From Flavobacteriaceae bacterium LSUCC0859 (GTDB lineage: Bacteria; Bacteroidota; Bacteroidia; Flavobacteriales; Flavobacteriaceae): a stretch of DNA of 64,000 bases. The notes beneath the pieces are model-generated. The model was given only the letters and a program-made list of their open reading frames with translations. It had not been told where the DNA came from and searched no databases. This document shows positions 1 to 8,518 of this stretch, in pieces; position 1 is the stretch's first letter; each line of letters starts with the position of its first letter. The stretch covers positions 456,870 to 520,869 of the forward strand of contig JAKOGP010000001.1 of NCBI GenBank assembly GCA_022239325.1. The letters run 5' to 3'. The translations under genes were made by a program, and so were the position numbers.

Positions 1-203
1 AATACGCATTTTTAGAGGGTACAAGAGATTATATTCAAAACAAAAAGGACTATTTACAAGCTCAGATTGGCAACCCAGACGGAGCAGACCAACCCAATAA
101 AAAGTACTACGACCCTAGAGTATGGATCAGAGAAGGTGAAAAAACCTTTGTTGCCAGACTCACAAAGGCATTTGAAGATTTGAATAACGTTCAAACTCTA
201 TAA
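1..203 (+). CDS. fbaA: Class II fructose-bisphosphate aldolase, C-terminal fragment
   Basis: The window opens inside this gene; the last 66 residues are read in frame from base 3 to a TAA at 201-203. The tail carries the class II aldolase ending with YYDPRVWIREGEK followed by TFVARLTKAFEDLN. The enzyme interconverts fructose-1,6-bisphosphate with dihydroxyacetone phosphate and glyceraldehyde-3-phosphate in glycolysis and gluconeogenesis, using a divalent metal. The metal-binding histidines lie upstream of the window and cannot be checked. A hairpin follows 35 bases after the stop. Confidence 0.9.
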   Translation, partial: YAFLEGTRDYIQNKKDYLQAQIGNPDGADQPNKKYYDPRVWIREGEKTFVARLTKAFEDLNNVQTL

Positions 204-227
204 TTTTTTTAAAATCTAGCTTTTTGC

Positions 228-235
228 TATGTTTG
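228..235 (+). promoter_or_regulatory. Candidate -7 box for accD
   Basis: TATGTTTG matches the Bacteroidota -7 consensus TAnnTTTG exactly. No TTG lies at the usual 17-23 base distance upstream, so the -33 element is missing or weak. Transcription would start near 241, so the accD leader would begin with the hairpin at 239-268. Confidence 0.35.
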
Positions 236-238
236 TTT

Positions 239-268
239 AAGCGAATATCTTCTTAAAGGTATTCGCTT
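239..268 (+). terminator. Hairpin after fbaA, possible terminator
   Basis: A 9-bp perfect inverted repeat, AAGCGAATA (239-247) and TATTCGCTT (260-268), encloses a 12-base loop and is followed by a short T-rich stretch. It probably ends fbaA transcription. It may also form the 5' end of the accD mRNA if the -7 box at 228-235 is used. Confidence 0.6.
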
Positions 269-286
269 TCATTTAAAATCACATTT

Positions 287-1156
287 ATGACTGCTTGGTT
301 TAAGAGAACTGAAAAAGGTATACAAACCGCAACAGAGGAGAAAAAAGACACCCCTAAGGGACTGTGGTACAAATCTCCCACCGGAAAAATAGTAGAGTCT
401 GACGAGCTGGCTAAAAACTTCTATGTAAGTCCTGAGGATGACTATCACGTAAGAATAGGAAGCAAAGAATACTTCGAAATTCTATTTGACAACAATAAAT
501 TCACAGAGTTAGACCCAAAACTCTCCGCAAAAGATCCTTTAAAATTTGAAGACACTAAAAAGTACTCAGACAGATTGGTAGCCGCAAAGAAAAAGACAGG
601 TCTCCAGGACGCAGTCAGAACTGGATTTGGAAAATCTAACGGAAAAAACCTCGTGATCTGCTGTATGGACTTTTCTTTTATTGGTGGGTCTATGGGAAGT
701 GTGGTTGGAGAAAAAATAGCCCGTGGAATTGACTACGCTATTAAAAAGAAATCTCCTTTTGTCATGATTTCTAAATCTGGAGGTGCCAGAATGATGGAAG
801 CGGCCTTATCGCTCATGCAATTGGCTAAAACCTCTGCCAAGCTGGCTCAATTATCAGAAGCAGGCTTACCTTATATCTCCTTGTGTACAGACCCAACCAC
901 TGGAGGAACCACAGCCTCATATGCCATGCTGGGTGACATTAATATTGCAGAGCCAGGAGCGCTTATTGGATTTGCAGGACCTAGGGTGGTTAAAGAAGCT
1001 ACCGGTCAAGACCTGCCAGACAATTTTCAAACCTCTGAGTTTTTGCTAGAACACGGATTCCTAGACTTCATTGTACATAGAAAAGCGCTTAAAAATAAGA
1101 TAAACCTATATATAGACCTCATTCAAAACCAACCCCTACGGGAGGCTATAGCTTAA
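287..1156 (+). CDS. accD: Acetyl-CoA carboxylase carboxyltransferase subunit beta, zinc ribbon lost
   Basis: AccD pairs with AccA to transfer the carboxyl group from carboxybiotin to acetyl-CoA, giving malonyl-CoA for fatty-acid synthesis in the cytoplasm. The carboxyltransferase core is well preserved ([42 protein letters not shown]). The start gives [12 protein letters not shown], the usual N-terminus in this group. The N-terminal zinc ribbon normally has two Cys pairs; here the equivalent positions read KSPTGK (about 30-34) and VSPEDD (about 47-52), so all four cysteines are replaced. At 289 residues the length is normal and the frame is intact, so this looks like loss of the metal site rather than decay. 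The other subunits are not in the window. Confidence 0.95.
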   Translation: MTAWFKRTEKGIQTATEEKKDTPKGLWYKSPTGKIVESDELAKNFYVSPEDDYHVRIGSKEYFEILFDNNKFTELDPKLSAKDPLKFEDTKKYSDRLVAAKKKTGLQDAVRTGFGKSNGKNLVICCMDFSFIGGSMGSVVGEKIARGIDYAIKKKSPFVMISKSGGARMMEAALSLMQLAKTSAKLAQLSEAGLPYISLCTDPTTGGTTASYAMLGDINIAEPGALIGFAGPRVVKEATGQDLPDNFQTSEFLLEHGFLDFIVHRKALKNKINLYIDLIQNQPLREAIA

Positions 1157-1221
1157 AACACTATTGTTTTGGGCCAAAATTCTTATCAAAGAAAAAAAGT
1201 GCCTAATTCAATTAGTTTACT

Positions 1222-1229
1222 TACATTTG
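1222..1229 (+). promoter_or_regulatory. Candidate -7 box for rpsO
   Basis: TACATTTG matches TAnnTTTG and lies 54 bases before the rpsO start. The -33 region has no clear TTG. A transcript from here would carry a leader of about 48 bases. Confidence 0.4.
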
Positions 1230-1283
1230 CAGCCTGATTGAAAATCAATCAAATACATAAGAATCATTTAAAATAATATTGGA

Positions 1284-1553
1284 ATGTATTTAACTAAAGA
1301 AGTTAAAGCCGAGATTTTTAAAAAACACGGCAAAGACGCCTCTAACACAGGCCACACAGAAGGACAGATTGCCCTTTTCACACACAGAATTAATCATCTT
1401 ACGGAACACTTAAAAAACAACCGTAAAGATTTTAATACAGAGCGTTCTCTTGTACGTTTGGTAGGTAAAAGAAGAAGTTTATTAGACTACTTAATCAAAA
1501 AAGATATCTTGAGATATCGTGCTATTATTAAGGAGCTTAATATCCGTAAATAA
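1284..1553 (+). CDS. rpsO: 30S ribosomal protein S15
   Basis: S15 is a primary 16S rRNA-binding protein of the 30S platform. The 89-residue length is typical, and the family core is present, including the GHTEGQIALFTHRINHLTEHLK segment split over helices 1-2 and VRLVGKRRSLLDYL. It sits directly upstream of pnp, the same order as in Escherichia coli, but an intrinsic terminator separates the two genes here. Many S15 proteins repress their own mRNA; no specific regulatory fold could be identified in the short leader. Confidence 0.98.
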   Translation: MYLTKEVKAEIFKKHGKDASNTGHTEGQIALFTHRINHLTEHLKNNRKDFNTERSLVRLVGKRRSLLDYLIKKDILRYRAIIKELNIRK

Positions 1554-1556
1554 TTT

Positions 1557-1584
1557 AAAAGGGAGGCTTAGGCTTCCCTTTTTT
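1557..1584 (+). terminator. Intrinsic terminator after rpsO
   Basis: The hairpin AAAAGGGAGGC / GGCTTCCCTTTT has a small TTAG loop and one G-T pair, and runs into TTTTTT. It begins 3 bases after the rpsO stop, so pnp must rely on read-through or its own promoter. Confidence 0.85.
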
Positions 1585-1641
1585 ACTTTACAAGACCGGA
1601 CTTTAAACCGGACATTAAAAGCTTAACACTAAGTTTTTCAT

Positions 1642-1699
1642 TGGTCACAACAACACACAACAACAACACAACAACTGGCCGTCCAGCAGGCGGAGACCA
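1642..1699 (+). other. CAA-rich pnp leader closed by a short inverted repeat
   Basis: Between 1647 and 1675 the leader is almost purely CA/CAA units. It is flanked by TGGTC (1642-1646) and GACCA (1695-1699), which could pair, with a second small hairpin CTGG/CCAG at 1675-1684. PNPase mRNA leaders are known targets of autoregulation in enterobacteria. Whether this one is regulated is not shown by the sequence. Confidence 0.3.
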
Positions 1700-1738
1700 T
1701 TGTTAAACTTCCCAAACTATGGGAATTAAATTTAAGCT

Positions 1739-3949
1739 ATGATACCAAAGGTATTTAAAGAGGTCATAGACCTTGGTGACGGTAGGGAGATTTCTATCGA
1801 AACCGGAAAATTAGCCAAACAGGCACACGGATCTGTAGTGGTTCAATCTGGAAAATGTATGCTACTTTGTACGGTAGTGTCTAACTACAAACAAAGCGAT
1901 GTAGACTTTTTACCACTTACAGTAGACTACCGTGAAAAATTTGCAGCCTCTGGAAGGTATCCAGGTGGGTTCTTTAAAAGAGAAGCCAGACCTTCAGACG
2001 GAGAAGTCTTAACCATGCGTTTAGTAGACCGTGTATTAAGACCCTTATTCCCAAAAGACTATCATGCAGAAACTCAGGTGATGATCCAGCTGATGTCTCA
2101 TGACGAAGAGGTAATGCCAGACGCCATGGCAGGATTGGCGGCTTCTGCAGCTATCCAATTGTCTGACTTTCCTTTCGAATGCGCCATCTCTGAGGTAAGA
2201 GTAGGACGTGTAGACGGAAAATTCATCATTAACCCAACCAGAGCTCAGTTAGAAGTTTCTGACATAGATATGGTTATTGGTGCTTCTGCAGACTCTGTGA
2301 TGATGGTAGAAGGGGAAATGTTAGAAATTAGCGAAGAAGAAATGGTAGAGGCCATTAAATTCGCTCATGAAGCAATTAAAGTTCAATGTGCTGCTCAGAT
2401 TCGTTTGGCAGAAGCTTTTGGAAAGAAAGAAGTACGTGAGTACGAGCCAGAAAGAGAAGACGCAGATCTTGCTCAGAAAATTCACGATATGGCCTATGAC
2501 AAAGTCTACGCCATTGCCAAAGCAGGCTCTGCAAAACACGAGAGATCTGCTGCTTTTAGTGAGATAAAAGAAGCCATTAAAGCGAGTTTCTCTGAGGAGG
2601 AATTGGCAGACTTTGGAGATTTAGTGTCTAAATACTACTACAAAGCAGAGAAAAATGCGGTAAGAGACTTAACCCTCAATGAAGGACTTAGGTTAGACGG
2701 TCGTAAAACAGATGAAATCAGACCCATCTGGTGTGAAATAGACTACCTTCCCTCTACCCACGGGTCTTCTATTTTTACCAGAGGAGAAACCCAGGCATTG
2801 GCTACGGTAACCCTTGGAACTTCAAGAGAGGCTAACAAAATAGACATGCCATCTTATGAAGGAGAAGAGAAATTCTACTTACACTACAACTTCCCTCCAT
2901 TTTCTACAGGAGAAGCCAGACCTATTAGAGGAACTTCTAGAAGAGAAGTAGGGCATGGAAACTTAGCACAGCGTGCACTTAAAAACCAAATTCCAGCAGA
3001 CTGTCCTTACACAGTTAGAGTGGTTAGTGAGGTTCTAGAGTCTAATGGCTCTTCTTCTATGGCCACCGTTTGTGCGGGAACTATGGCACTAATGGACGCT
3101 GGTGTTCAAATGAAAAAACCTGTTTCTGGTATTGCTATGGGACTTATCTCAGACGCAGACTCTGGAAAATATGCAGTCTTATCTGACATACTTGGAGATG
3201 AAGATCACCTAGGAGATATGGACTTCAAAGTAACAGGAACAGCAGACGGTATTACCGCTTGTCAGATGGATATTAAAGTAAAGGGACTGTCTTACGAGAT
3301 TTTAGTAAATGCCCTTAAGCAAGCATCGGCCGGTAGGCTACATATTCTATCTAAACTGGTAGAAACCATCGCTGCTCCAAATGCAGAGGTGAAGTCTTAC
3401 GCACCTAAAATGATCACTGCAAGAATACCTAACGAGTACATTGGCGCCTTTATTGGTCCAGGTGGTAAAGTGATTCAAGAGCTACAAAAGGAAACCAAAA
3501 CAACTATTGTAGTGACAGAAGACCCTGTGACAGAAGAAGGAATTATAGAAATTCTTGGAACTGAACCAGATGGTATTGAAGCTGTTTTGGCTAAGATAGA
3601 CTCCTTGACATTTAAACCCGTTGTTGGGGACTCCTACAAGGTTAAGGTCATTAAAATGTTAGATTTTGGTGCCGTAGTAGAGTACTTAGATGCTCCAGGA
3701 AACGAGGTGCTTTTACACGTGTCTGAATTGGCTTGGGAACGCACAGAAAATGTGTCTGACGTAGTGAATATGGGTGACGAGTTTGAAGTGAAATACTTTG
3801 GTCTTGACCCTAGAACTAGGAAAGAAAAAGTCTCTAGAAAAGCCTTATTAGAAAAACCAGAGGGCTATGTGGCCAGACCACCACGTCCGGACGGAGATCG
3901 CAGAAACGACCGAAGAAATGATCGGGATAGAAAGCCTAGAAGAGACTAA
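1739..3949 (+). CDS. pnp: Polyribonucleotide nucleotidyltransferase (PNPase)
   Basis: PNPase degrades RNA 3' to 5' by phosphorolysis, releasing nucleoside diphosphates, and can add tails in reverse. The 736 residues show the usual order: first RNase PH domain (about 15-145), helical linker, second RNase PH domain (about 315-540, with [15 protein letters not shown]), KH domain (about 555-610, GPGGK loop near 572) and S1 domain (about 625-690). A basic, Arg/Asp-rich tail of about 35 residues follows ([17 protein letters not shown]), probably an additional RNA contact. The start [18 protein letters not shown] is the family norm. It follows rpsO and ends in a strong terminator. Confidence 0.98.
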   Translation: MIPKVFKEVIDLGDGREISIETGKLAKQAHGSVVVQSGKCMLLCTVVSNYKQSDVDFLPLTVDYREKFAASGRYPGGFFKREARPSDGEVLTMRLVDRVLRPLFPKDYHAETQVMIQLMSHDEEVMPDAMAGLAASAAIQLSDFPFECAISEVRVGRVDGKFIINPTRAQLEVSDIDMVIGASADSVMMVEGEMLEISEEEMVEAIKFAHEAIKVQCAAQIRLAEAFGKKEVREYEPEREDADLAQKIHDMAYDKVYAIAKAGSAKHERSAAFSEIKEAIKASFSEEELADFGDLVSKYYYKAEKNAVRDLTLNEGLRLDGRKTDEIRPIWCEIDYLPSTHGSSIFTRGETQALATVTLGTSREANKIDMPSYEGEEKFYLHYNFPPFSTGEARPIRGTSRREVGHGNLAQRALKNQIPADCPYTVRVVSEVLESNGSSSMATVCAGTMALMDAGVQMKKPVSGIAMGLISDADSGKYAVLSDILGDEDHLGDMDFKVTGTADGITACQMDIKVKGLSYEILVNALKQASAGRLHILSKLVETIAAPNAEVKSYAPKMITARIPNEYIGAFIGPGGKVIQELQKETKTTIVVTEDPVTEEGIIEILGTEPDGIEAVLAKIDSLTFKPVVGDSYKVKVIKMLDFGAVVEYLDAPGNEVLLHVSELAWERTENVSDVVNMGDEFEVKYFGLDPRTRKEKVSRKALLEKPEGYVARPPRPDGDRRNDRRNDRDRKPRRD

Positions 3950-3992
3950 GCATTAAGTTTTACAGCGCTTTACAGCGGGAAAGGCCTAATAG

Positions 3993-4026
3993 ATAGCCAA
4001 GCAGAATTGCTTGGCTATTTTTTTTT
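3993..4026 (+). terminator. Intrinsic terminator after pnp
   Basis: A perfect 10-bp stem, ATAGCCAAGC and GCTTGGCTAT, with a 6-base loop (AGAATT) is followed by eight T residues. It ends the pnp transcript about 45 bases after the stop. Confidence 0.93.
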
Positions 4027-4125
4027 AGTTTTTTTTAGGGGTTTTGTAACCTTTTAAATATTTGAGCGTATAATTAAATGCCACCCTATAGAAGGGTATT
4101 AGGGCACCCCAATTAAAAATCATTC

Positions 4126-4989
4126 ATGAGACAGCTTAAGATTACCAAGCAGGTAACCAACCGAGAAACCGCTTCTTTAGATAAGTACCTTCAAGAAATT
4201 GGAAAGGTAGACCTCATCACGGCAGATGAAGAGGTAGAATTGGCACAGCGAATTAAAGCCGGAGACCAAGTAGCCCTAGAAAAATTGACCAAAGCCAACC
4301 TACGTTTTGTGGTTTCTGTTGCCAAACAGTACCAAAATCAGGGACTTACGCTACCTGATTTAATTAATGAAGGAAATCTAGGACTGATAAAAGCAGCCCA
4401 ACGTTTTGACGAAACCCGTGGTTTTAAATTTATATCTTACGCCGTATGGTGGATACGCCAATCCATCCTTCAAGCCCTGGCGGAACAGTCTAGGATTGTA
4501 AGACTGCCTCTAAATAAAATTGGATCTATTAACAAGATTAACAAGACTTTTGCCTTCCTGGAACAAGCCCATGAAAGACAGCCTTCTCCTGAAGAAATAG
4601 CCAAAGAGTTAGATATGACGGTAGAAGACGTAAAACAGTCTCTGAAAAATTCTGGTCGCCATGTCTCTATGGACGCCCCTTTAATAGACGGGGAAGATTC
4701 CAACCTCTATGACGTTTTACGATCTGGAGAGTCTCCCAATCCAGATAGAGAATTATTACACGAGTCTTTAAGAACTGAAATAGAACGGGCTTTAGAAACC
4801 CTCACACCAAGAGAGGCAGACGTGGTGCGTTTGTATTTTGGACTTGCTGGCCAACACTCTATGACTCTAGAGGAGATTGGAGAAACCTTTGACCTCACTA
4901 GAGAACGTGTGAGACAGATAAAAGAAAAAGCGATCAGAAGACTCAAGCACACCTCGAGATCTAAAATTTTAAAAACCTATTTAGGATAA
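4126..4989 (+). CDS. rpoD: RNA polymerase primary sigma factor RpoD (short Bacteroidota type)
   Basis: This is the housekeeping sigma factor that directs RNA polymerase to -33/-7 promoters. At 287 residues it lacks region 1.1 and the large non-conserved insert of E. coli sigma 70, as in other Bacteroidota. Region 1.2 lies near 15-50. Region 2 (about 54-124) includes [34 protein letters not shown] and [13 protein letters not shown]. Region 4 (about 230-275) has the helix-turn-helix [20 protein letters not shown]. The start MRQLKITKQ is the family norm. It stands alone between two terminators. This form agrees with the TAnnTTTG boxes found elsewhere in the window. Confidence 0.97.
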   Translation: MRQLKITKQVTNRETASLDKYLQEIGKVDLITADEEVELAQRIKAGDQVALEKLTKANLRFVVSVAKQYQNQGLTLPDLINEGNLGLIKAAQRFDETRGFKFISYAVWWIRQSILQALAEQSRIVRLPLNKIGSINKINKTFAFLEQAHERQPSPEEIAKELDMTVEDVKQSLKNSGRHVSMDAPLIDGEDSNLYDVLRSGESPNPDRELLHESLRTEIERALETLTPREADVVRLYFGLAGQHSMTLEEIGETFDLTRERVRQIKEKAIRRLKHTSRSKILKTYLG

Positions 4990-5000
4990 GTTCCATATCA

Positions 5001-5025
5001 CCCGCTGCCTTGCAGCGGGTTTTTT
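5001..5025 (+). terminator. Intrinsic terminator after rpoD
   Basis: CCCGCTGC and GCAGCGGG form a perfect 8-bp GC-rich stem with a 3-base loop, followed by six T residues. The T run ends exactly before an ATG at 5026, which affects the choice of start for trmL. Confidence 0.93.
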
Positions 5026-5037
5026 ATGCGTATTCAT

Positions 5038-5493
5038 ATGGCCTTTCACATTGTTTTAGTCGCCCCAGAAATCCCAAATAATACGGGAAATATAGGCAGG
5101 CTTTGTTTGGGAAGCGGGAGCAGTCTACACCTAATTAAACCTCTAGGTTTTTCTCTAGAAGACAAACAACTAAAGAGATCTGGTCTAGATTATTGGCCCA
5201 ACCTAAAGGTACGTATCTATGAAGATTGGACAGATTTTGTCCATAAAAACCCAAATGCTTCCATGTCCTTTTACTCCAGCCATGCCAAACAAAGCTACTG
5301 GGACTTAAAAGTGCCTAAAGAACACTACTTTGTTTTTGGTTGTGAGTCCAAAGGACTTCCCACTTCCCTTACCCAAACCTATGCCACAGACAGCTATGCT
5401 ATACCTCTAGCACCCAATAGTATTAGGAGTTTTAATCTGGCCAATGCAGTGAGCATTGTGCTATTTGAAGGTCTCAGACAGCAGTCTTTGTAA
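5038..5493 (+). CDS. trmL: tRNA (cytidine(34)-2'-O)-methyltransferase, SPOUT family
   Basis: TrmL methylates the ribose 2'-OH of the wobble nucleotide in certain leucine tRNAs, using S-adenosylmethionine bound in a trefoil knot. The protein has the family opening FHIVLVAPEIPNNTGNIGRL, the middle FVFGCESKGLP and the knot segment IPLAPNSIRSFNLANAVSIVL. Two in-frame ATGs exist, at 5026 and 5038. I chose 5038 because it gives MAFHIVLV, matching where the family begins, and because 5026 directly abuts the rpoD terminator T run. No promoter was recognised between the terminator and the start, so read-through is likely. Confidence 0.9.
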   Translation: MAFHIVLVAPEIPNNTGNIGRLCLGSGSSLHLIKPLGFSLEDKQLKRSGLDYWPNLKVRIYEDWTDFVHKNPNASMSFYSSHAKQSYWDLKVPKEHYFVFGCESKGLPTSLTQTYATDSYAIPLAPNSIRSFNLANAVSIVLFEGLRQQSL

Positions 5494-5557
5494 ATGACAG
5501 AAACACCGAGCTCTCTATTATTTAGCAGCTCTTCAAAGCCAAGCCATCTATTTTTAC

Positions 5558-5565
5558 TAATTTTG
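5558..5565 (+). promoter_or_regulatory. Candidate -7 box for rpe
   Basis: TAATTTTG fits TAnnTTTG and lies 21 bases before the rpe ATG, giving a leader of about 15 bases. No TTG is found at the expected -33 distance. Confidence 0.35.
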
Positions 5566-5586
5566 TTCCATCTAAAAATTTAAAAA

Positions 5587-6249
5587 ATGTCTAAAAAACG
5601 CATTGCCCCTTCCCTATTAGCTGCAGATTTTGCCAACCTTCAAAGAGATATAGAGATGGTAAACAAATCTGAAGCAGACTGGTTTCACATAGATGTCATG
5701 GACGGAGTTTTTGTTCCGAATATTTCCTTTGGAATGCCTGTGATAGACGCCATTGCAAAGCATGCTAAAAAAACTTTAGACGTTCACCTCATGATTGTAG
5801 ACCCCGATCGCTACATTGCAGATTTCGCTGCTCTAGGGACAGACATCCTCACGGTACATTATGAAGCCTGCACCCATTTACACAGGAGCTTGCAGGCCAT
5901 AAAAGCGGCAGGCATGAAGGCTGGAGTAGCTTTAAACCCACACACCCCTGTGTCTCTTTTAGAGGACTGCATAGAAGACATAGACCTGGTTTGTCTCATG
6001 AGTGTCAATCCTGGTTTTGGCGGTCAGTCTTTTATAGAAAATACCTACAACAAGGTGAAGGCCCTCAAAGCACTAATCACTAGAAAAGGAGCTCCAACTC
6101 TCATTGAGATAGATGGTGGGGTTACGGATAAGAATGCCTCTGAATTGGTTTTGGCTGGCGCCGATGTGTTAGTGGCTGGCAGCTACGTATTTAAAAGCCC
6201 AGATCCAACGGAGACCATACTGGCCTTAAGCAAACAAGTGAATTCCTAA
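5587..6249 (+). CDS. rpe: Ribulose-phosphate 3-epimerase
   Basis: This enzyme interconverts ribulose-5-phosphate and xylulose-5-phosphate in the pentose phosphate pathway. The 220-residue TIM barrel has the family motifs: SLLAADFANL near the start, the metal and catalytic segments DWFHIDVMDGVFVPN and DVHLMI, MSVNPGFGGQSF, and IDGGV near the C-terminus. The metal-ligand histidines and aspartates of these motifs are present. Only 7 bases separate its stop from the next gene, so the two are probably co-transcribed. Confidence 0.97.
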   Translation: MSKKRIAPSLLAADFANLQRDIEMVNKSEADWFHIDVMDGVFVPNISFGMPVIDAIAKHAKKTLDVHLMIVDPDRYIADFAALGTDILTVHYEACTHLHRSLQAIKAAGMKAGVALNPHTPVSLLEDCIEDIDLVCLMSVNPGFGGQSFIENTYNKVKALKALITRKGAPTLIEIDGGVTDKNASELVLAGADVLVAGSYVFKSPDPTETILALSKQVNS

Positions 6250-6256
6250 GCCAATA

Positions 6257-7273
6257 ATGCCAAAAACAAACCTATTAGGAAACAAAACACCCCTTTCCCA
6301 GCCGCTGGACCTTCTCATTGTTGGAGGAGGACCCATTGGTATTTCCTGTGCCATAGCTGCTCAGGAAGCTGGTCTAAACTATGTGGTACTTGAAAAAGGC
6401 TGTTTAACCAATTCCCTCTATCATTACCCTTTAGACATGCAATTCTTTTCTTCCTCGGAAAAATTAGAACTAAACCAAATTCCTTTTAATTCTACGGAGG
6501 CCAAACCTAGAAGAAAAGAAGCACTGGAGTACTACAGAAGAATTGTTTCTCATTTTGAATTGAACATACAGCTCTTTGAAAAAGTTTCTGAGGTAAAAAA
6601 AATACCAAAAGATAAATCTAAAACTGTATTTGAGATTAATAGCAAAAAGGGAAGCTACCTTGCTAAGAACCTCGTCATTGCCACGGGTTTCTTTGATATT
6701 CCAGCGCTTTTAAATGTTCCTGGAGAATCTTTAGAAAAAGTAAGCCATTACTTTAAAGAGGCACATTACTATTCAGGACAAAAGCTTGCGGTAATAGGAG
6801 CAAGTAACTCTGCTGTAGACGCTGCTCTAGCTTGCTATAGAAAAGGAGCAGATGTGACGCTTATTGTCAGAGGATCAGAAATTGGTCCTAGGGTAAAATA
6901 TTGGGTACGTCCAGACATACTTAACAGAATAAAGGAAGGAAGCATACAGGTGCACTACAACGCTACAATAACAAACATTAGCACATCTGAAATATCATTT
7001 TCTGTAGATGGCAAACTAAACACCATTGAAAACGATTTTGTACTTGCCCTTACTGGCTATAGACCCAATTTAAAATTTCTGGAACACCTTGGAATTGAAC
7101 TTGAAGGAGAAGCCAAACTTCCTGTTTACAAGAGTGAAAGTATGGAAACAAATGTAGCGGGCATATACCTTGCAGGTGTAATATGTGGCGGGCTTGAGAC
7201 CCATAAATGGTTTATTGAAAATTCCAGACAGCACGCAGATAAAATTGTTCGAGACATTCTAAACAAAGACTAA
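6257..7273 (+). CDS. ypdA: YpdA-family FAD/NAD(P)-binding reductase, putative bacillithiol disulfide reductase
   Basis: The protein has an N-terminal FAD-binding Rossmann motif GGGPIG (residues 23-28) and a second nucleotide-binding segment VIGASNSAVDAALA near 177-190. The segment HYPLDMQFFSSSEKLEL near 56-72 is typical of the YpdA family and distinguishes it from thioredoxin reductase; no CxxC redox motif is seen. Family members reduce bacillithiol disulfide with NADPH, and bacillithiol is made by many Bacteroidota. The function here is inferred from the family only, as no bshA, bshB or bshC gene is in the window. It lies 7 bases after rpe. Confidence 0.85.
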   Translation: MPKTNLLGNKTPLSQPLDLLIVGGGPIGISCAIAAQEAGLNYVVLEKGCLTNSLYHYPLDMQFFSSSEKLELNQIPFNSTEAKPRRKEALEYYRRIVSHFELNIQLFEKVSEVKKIPKDKSKTVFEINSKKGSYLAKNLVIATGFFDIPALLNVPGESLEKVSHYFKEAHYYSGQKLAVIGASNSAVDAALACYRKGADVTLIVRGSEIGPRVKYWVRPDILNRIKEGSIQVHYNATITNISTSEISFSVDGKLNTIENDFVLALTGYRPNLKFLEHLGIELEGEAKLPVYKSESMETNVAGIYLAGVICGGLETHKWFIENSRQHADKIVRDILNKD

Positions 7274-7435
7274 ATATAAGTCTGAAAAAGAAATAGCAGT
7301 TCCAATGCTTCTTTAAAACAGCCCTAAAAAGACAAAGCTCTGGGCCCATTTTTAATTTTTAATTGCATTTACCCCACTAATTACCTCCTATTGTTCCCCT
7401 AATATTGTATTTTAGGATTTCAAATCCTTTTTACA

Positions 7436-8389
7436 ATGCTTAGAGGCGTTTTAACCGCAATCATGTACCTAGCTGTATGCCTATTGGGTCAGGCTCAAGA
7501 ACAGCCCAACATGCTTTTTTTTCAAGATAATATGCTGTTTTACAATCCGGCCTTTACGGGTACCTACGGACAAATGGCCTCTTTTAACAACAGAACACAA
7601 TGGGCAGGTATTTCAGAGGCTCCTGTGCTACAATCCTTTGCATATAACCGGGATTTTAGAAATAAAGCTGCCTGGGGACTGAGTTTTCAAAACGATCAAA
7701 TATTTATTGAACAAAGAGGAACCATTGCTGCAGATTACAATTACAGATTAGAGCTAGGGAGCACCCACAGACTGTATTTAGGGATTAAAGCAGGAGGCTA
7801 CTTTACGTCTATAGATAAGACCAAGTTATTTAGACTTACCAATACACCCAACAATGCCTTAGATGCGGTTAGAAACTACAGCAACCCCTTATTAGGCCTT
7901 GGAATTAATTATCAAACAAATAACTTTCACCTGGCAGCAGGGGTGCCTAACATACTAAACAGCAAGAGGTACAAGGAAAGTGAAGGTTTGCTTACAACCG
8001 CCACTGATAGGCCAAACCTATATCTGAGCAGTAGTTTTACAGTAGCTTTTTCCGAATCTTTATCCCTTACGCCAGCACTTTTATATAGATCTATTTCAGA
8101 CGCTCCTAATTTTTTAAATCTACAGTTGTCTTTGACCTTCAAAGAAAAAATGCTTGTAGGAATTTCAAAAATGAATAATGACTATATGGGTGCCATGTTT
8201 TTATTTAAAGGCATGAGTTTTATAGACATTGGTTACGCCTATGAATTTAGCAGCAATAGAAATAATAGGGTTCTTAGAGCAAACAATCATGAGCTTTTTG
8301 CTAGAATAAAGTGGGCTAGCAAATCTCCTACCCAGAGAGTAACTCCCAAAAAAAATTCCAAAGAAACTAAGGAGATTAAAGAAAATTGA
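7436..8389 (+). CDS. PorP/SprF family type IX secretion system membrane protein
   Basis: A cleavable signal peptide (about residues 1-20, ending near GQAQ) is followed by FFQDNMLFYNPAFTGTYG, the opening typical of PorP/SprF proteins, then alternating beta-strand segments of an outer-membrane barrel and FKGMSFIDIGYAYEFS near the C-terminus. Members of this family attach or assist specific type IX-secreted surface proteins, such as SprF with the adhesin SprB. Usually they are encoded next to their large secreted partner; no such adhesin is adjacent here, so the partner is unknown. A basic tail of about 20 residues ends the protein. Confidence 0.88.
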   Translation: MLRGVLTAIMYLAVCLLGQAQEQPNMLFFQDNMLFYNPAFTGTYGQMASFNNRTQWAGISEAPVLQSFAYNRDFRNKAAWGLSFQNDQIFIEQRGTIAADYNYRLELGSTHRLYLGIKAGGYFTSIDKTKLFRLTNTPNNALDAVRNYSNPLLGLGINYQTNNFHLAAGVPNILNSKRYKESEGLLTTATDRPNLYLSSSFTVAFSESLSLTPALLYRSISDAPNFLNLQLSLTFKEKMLVGISKMNNDYMGAMFLFKGMSFIDIGYAYEFSSNRNNRVLRANNHELFARIKWASKSPTQRVTPKKNSKETKEIKEN

Positions 8390-8459
8390 GTGGTAGCGGC
8401 TGCGCCACCTCTTTACTTATACACTATTAAAACAAGCTAAGTAAGGGTTTTTTATAGGT

Positions 8460-8490
8460 TTTGGACGTTTCATTTTTTCTAATACCTTTA
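8460..8490 (+). promoter_or_regulatory. Promoter for the Nramp-like gene
   Basis: TTTG (8460-8463), 19 bases, then TACCTTTA (8483-8490), one mismatch to TAnnTTTG. The predicted transcript start near 8496 leaves a leader of about 23 bases before the TTG start codon at 8519. Confidence 0.55.
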
Positions 8491-8518
8491 GGATATCTAT
8501 CTTAAAATAAGAGACAGT

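Noticed and set aside
1596-1613. Direct repeat CCGGAC..CCGGAC after rpsO
   Set aside because: Only two 6-base copies 6 bases apart, in a short spacer; no binding-site pattern can be supported.
4042-4064. TTTTG and TATTTG upstream of rpoD as a promoter
   Set aside because: The spacing is only about 10 bases and the -7 box has a mismatch in the TA; not a credible -33/-7 pair.
5026-5037. ATG at 5026 as the trmL start
   Set aside because: It directly follows the T run of the rpoD terminator and adds four residues that the family does not have; the ATG at 5038 fits better.
8391-8420. GC-rich hairpin-like sequence after the PorP/SprF-like gene
   Set aside because: The pairing is short and interrupted and no T run follows, so it is not called as a terminator.
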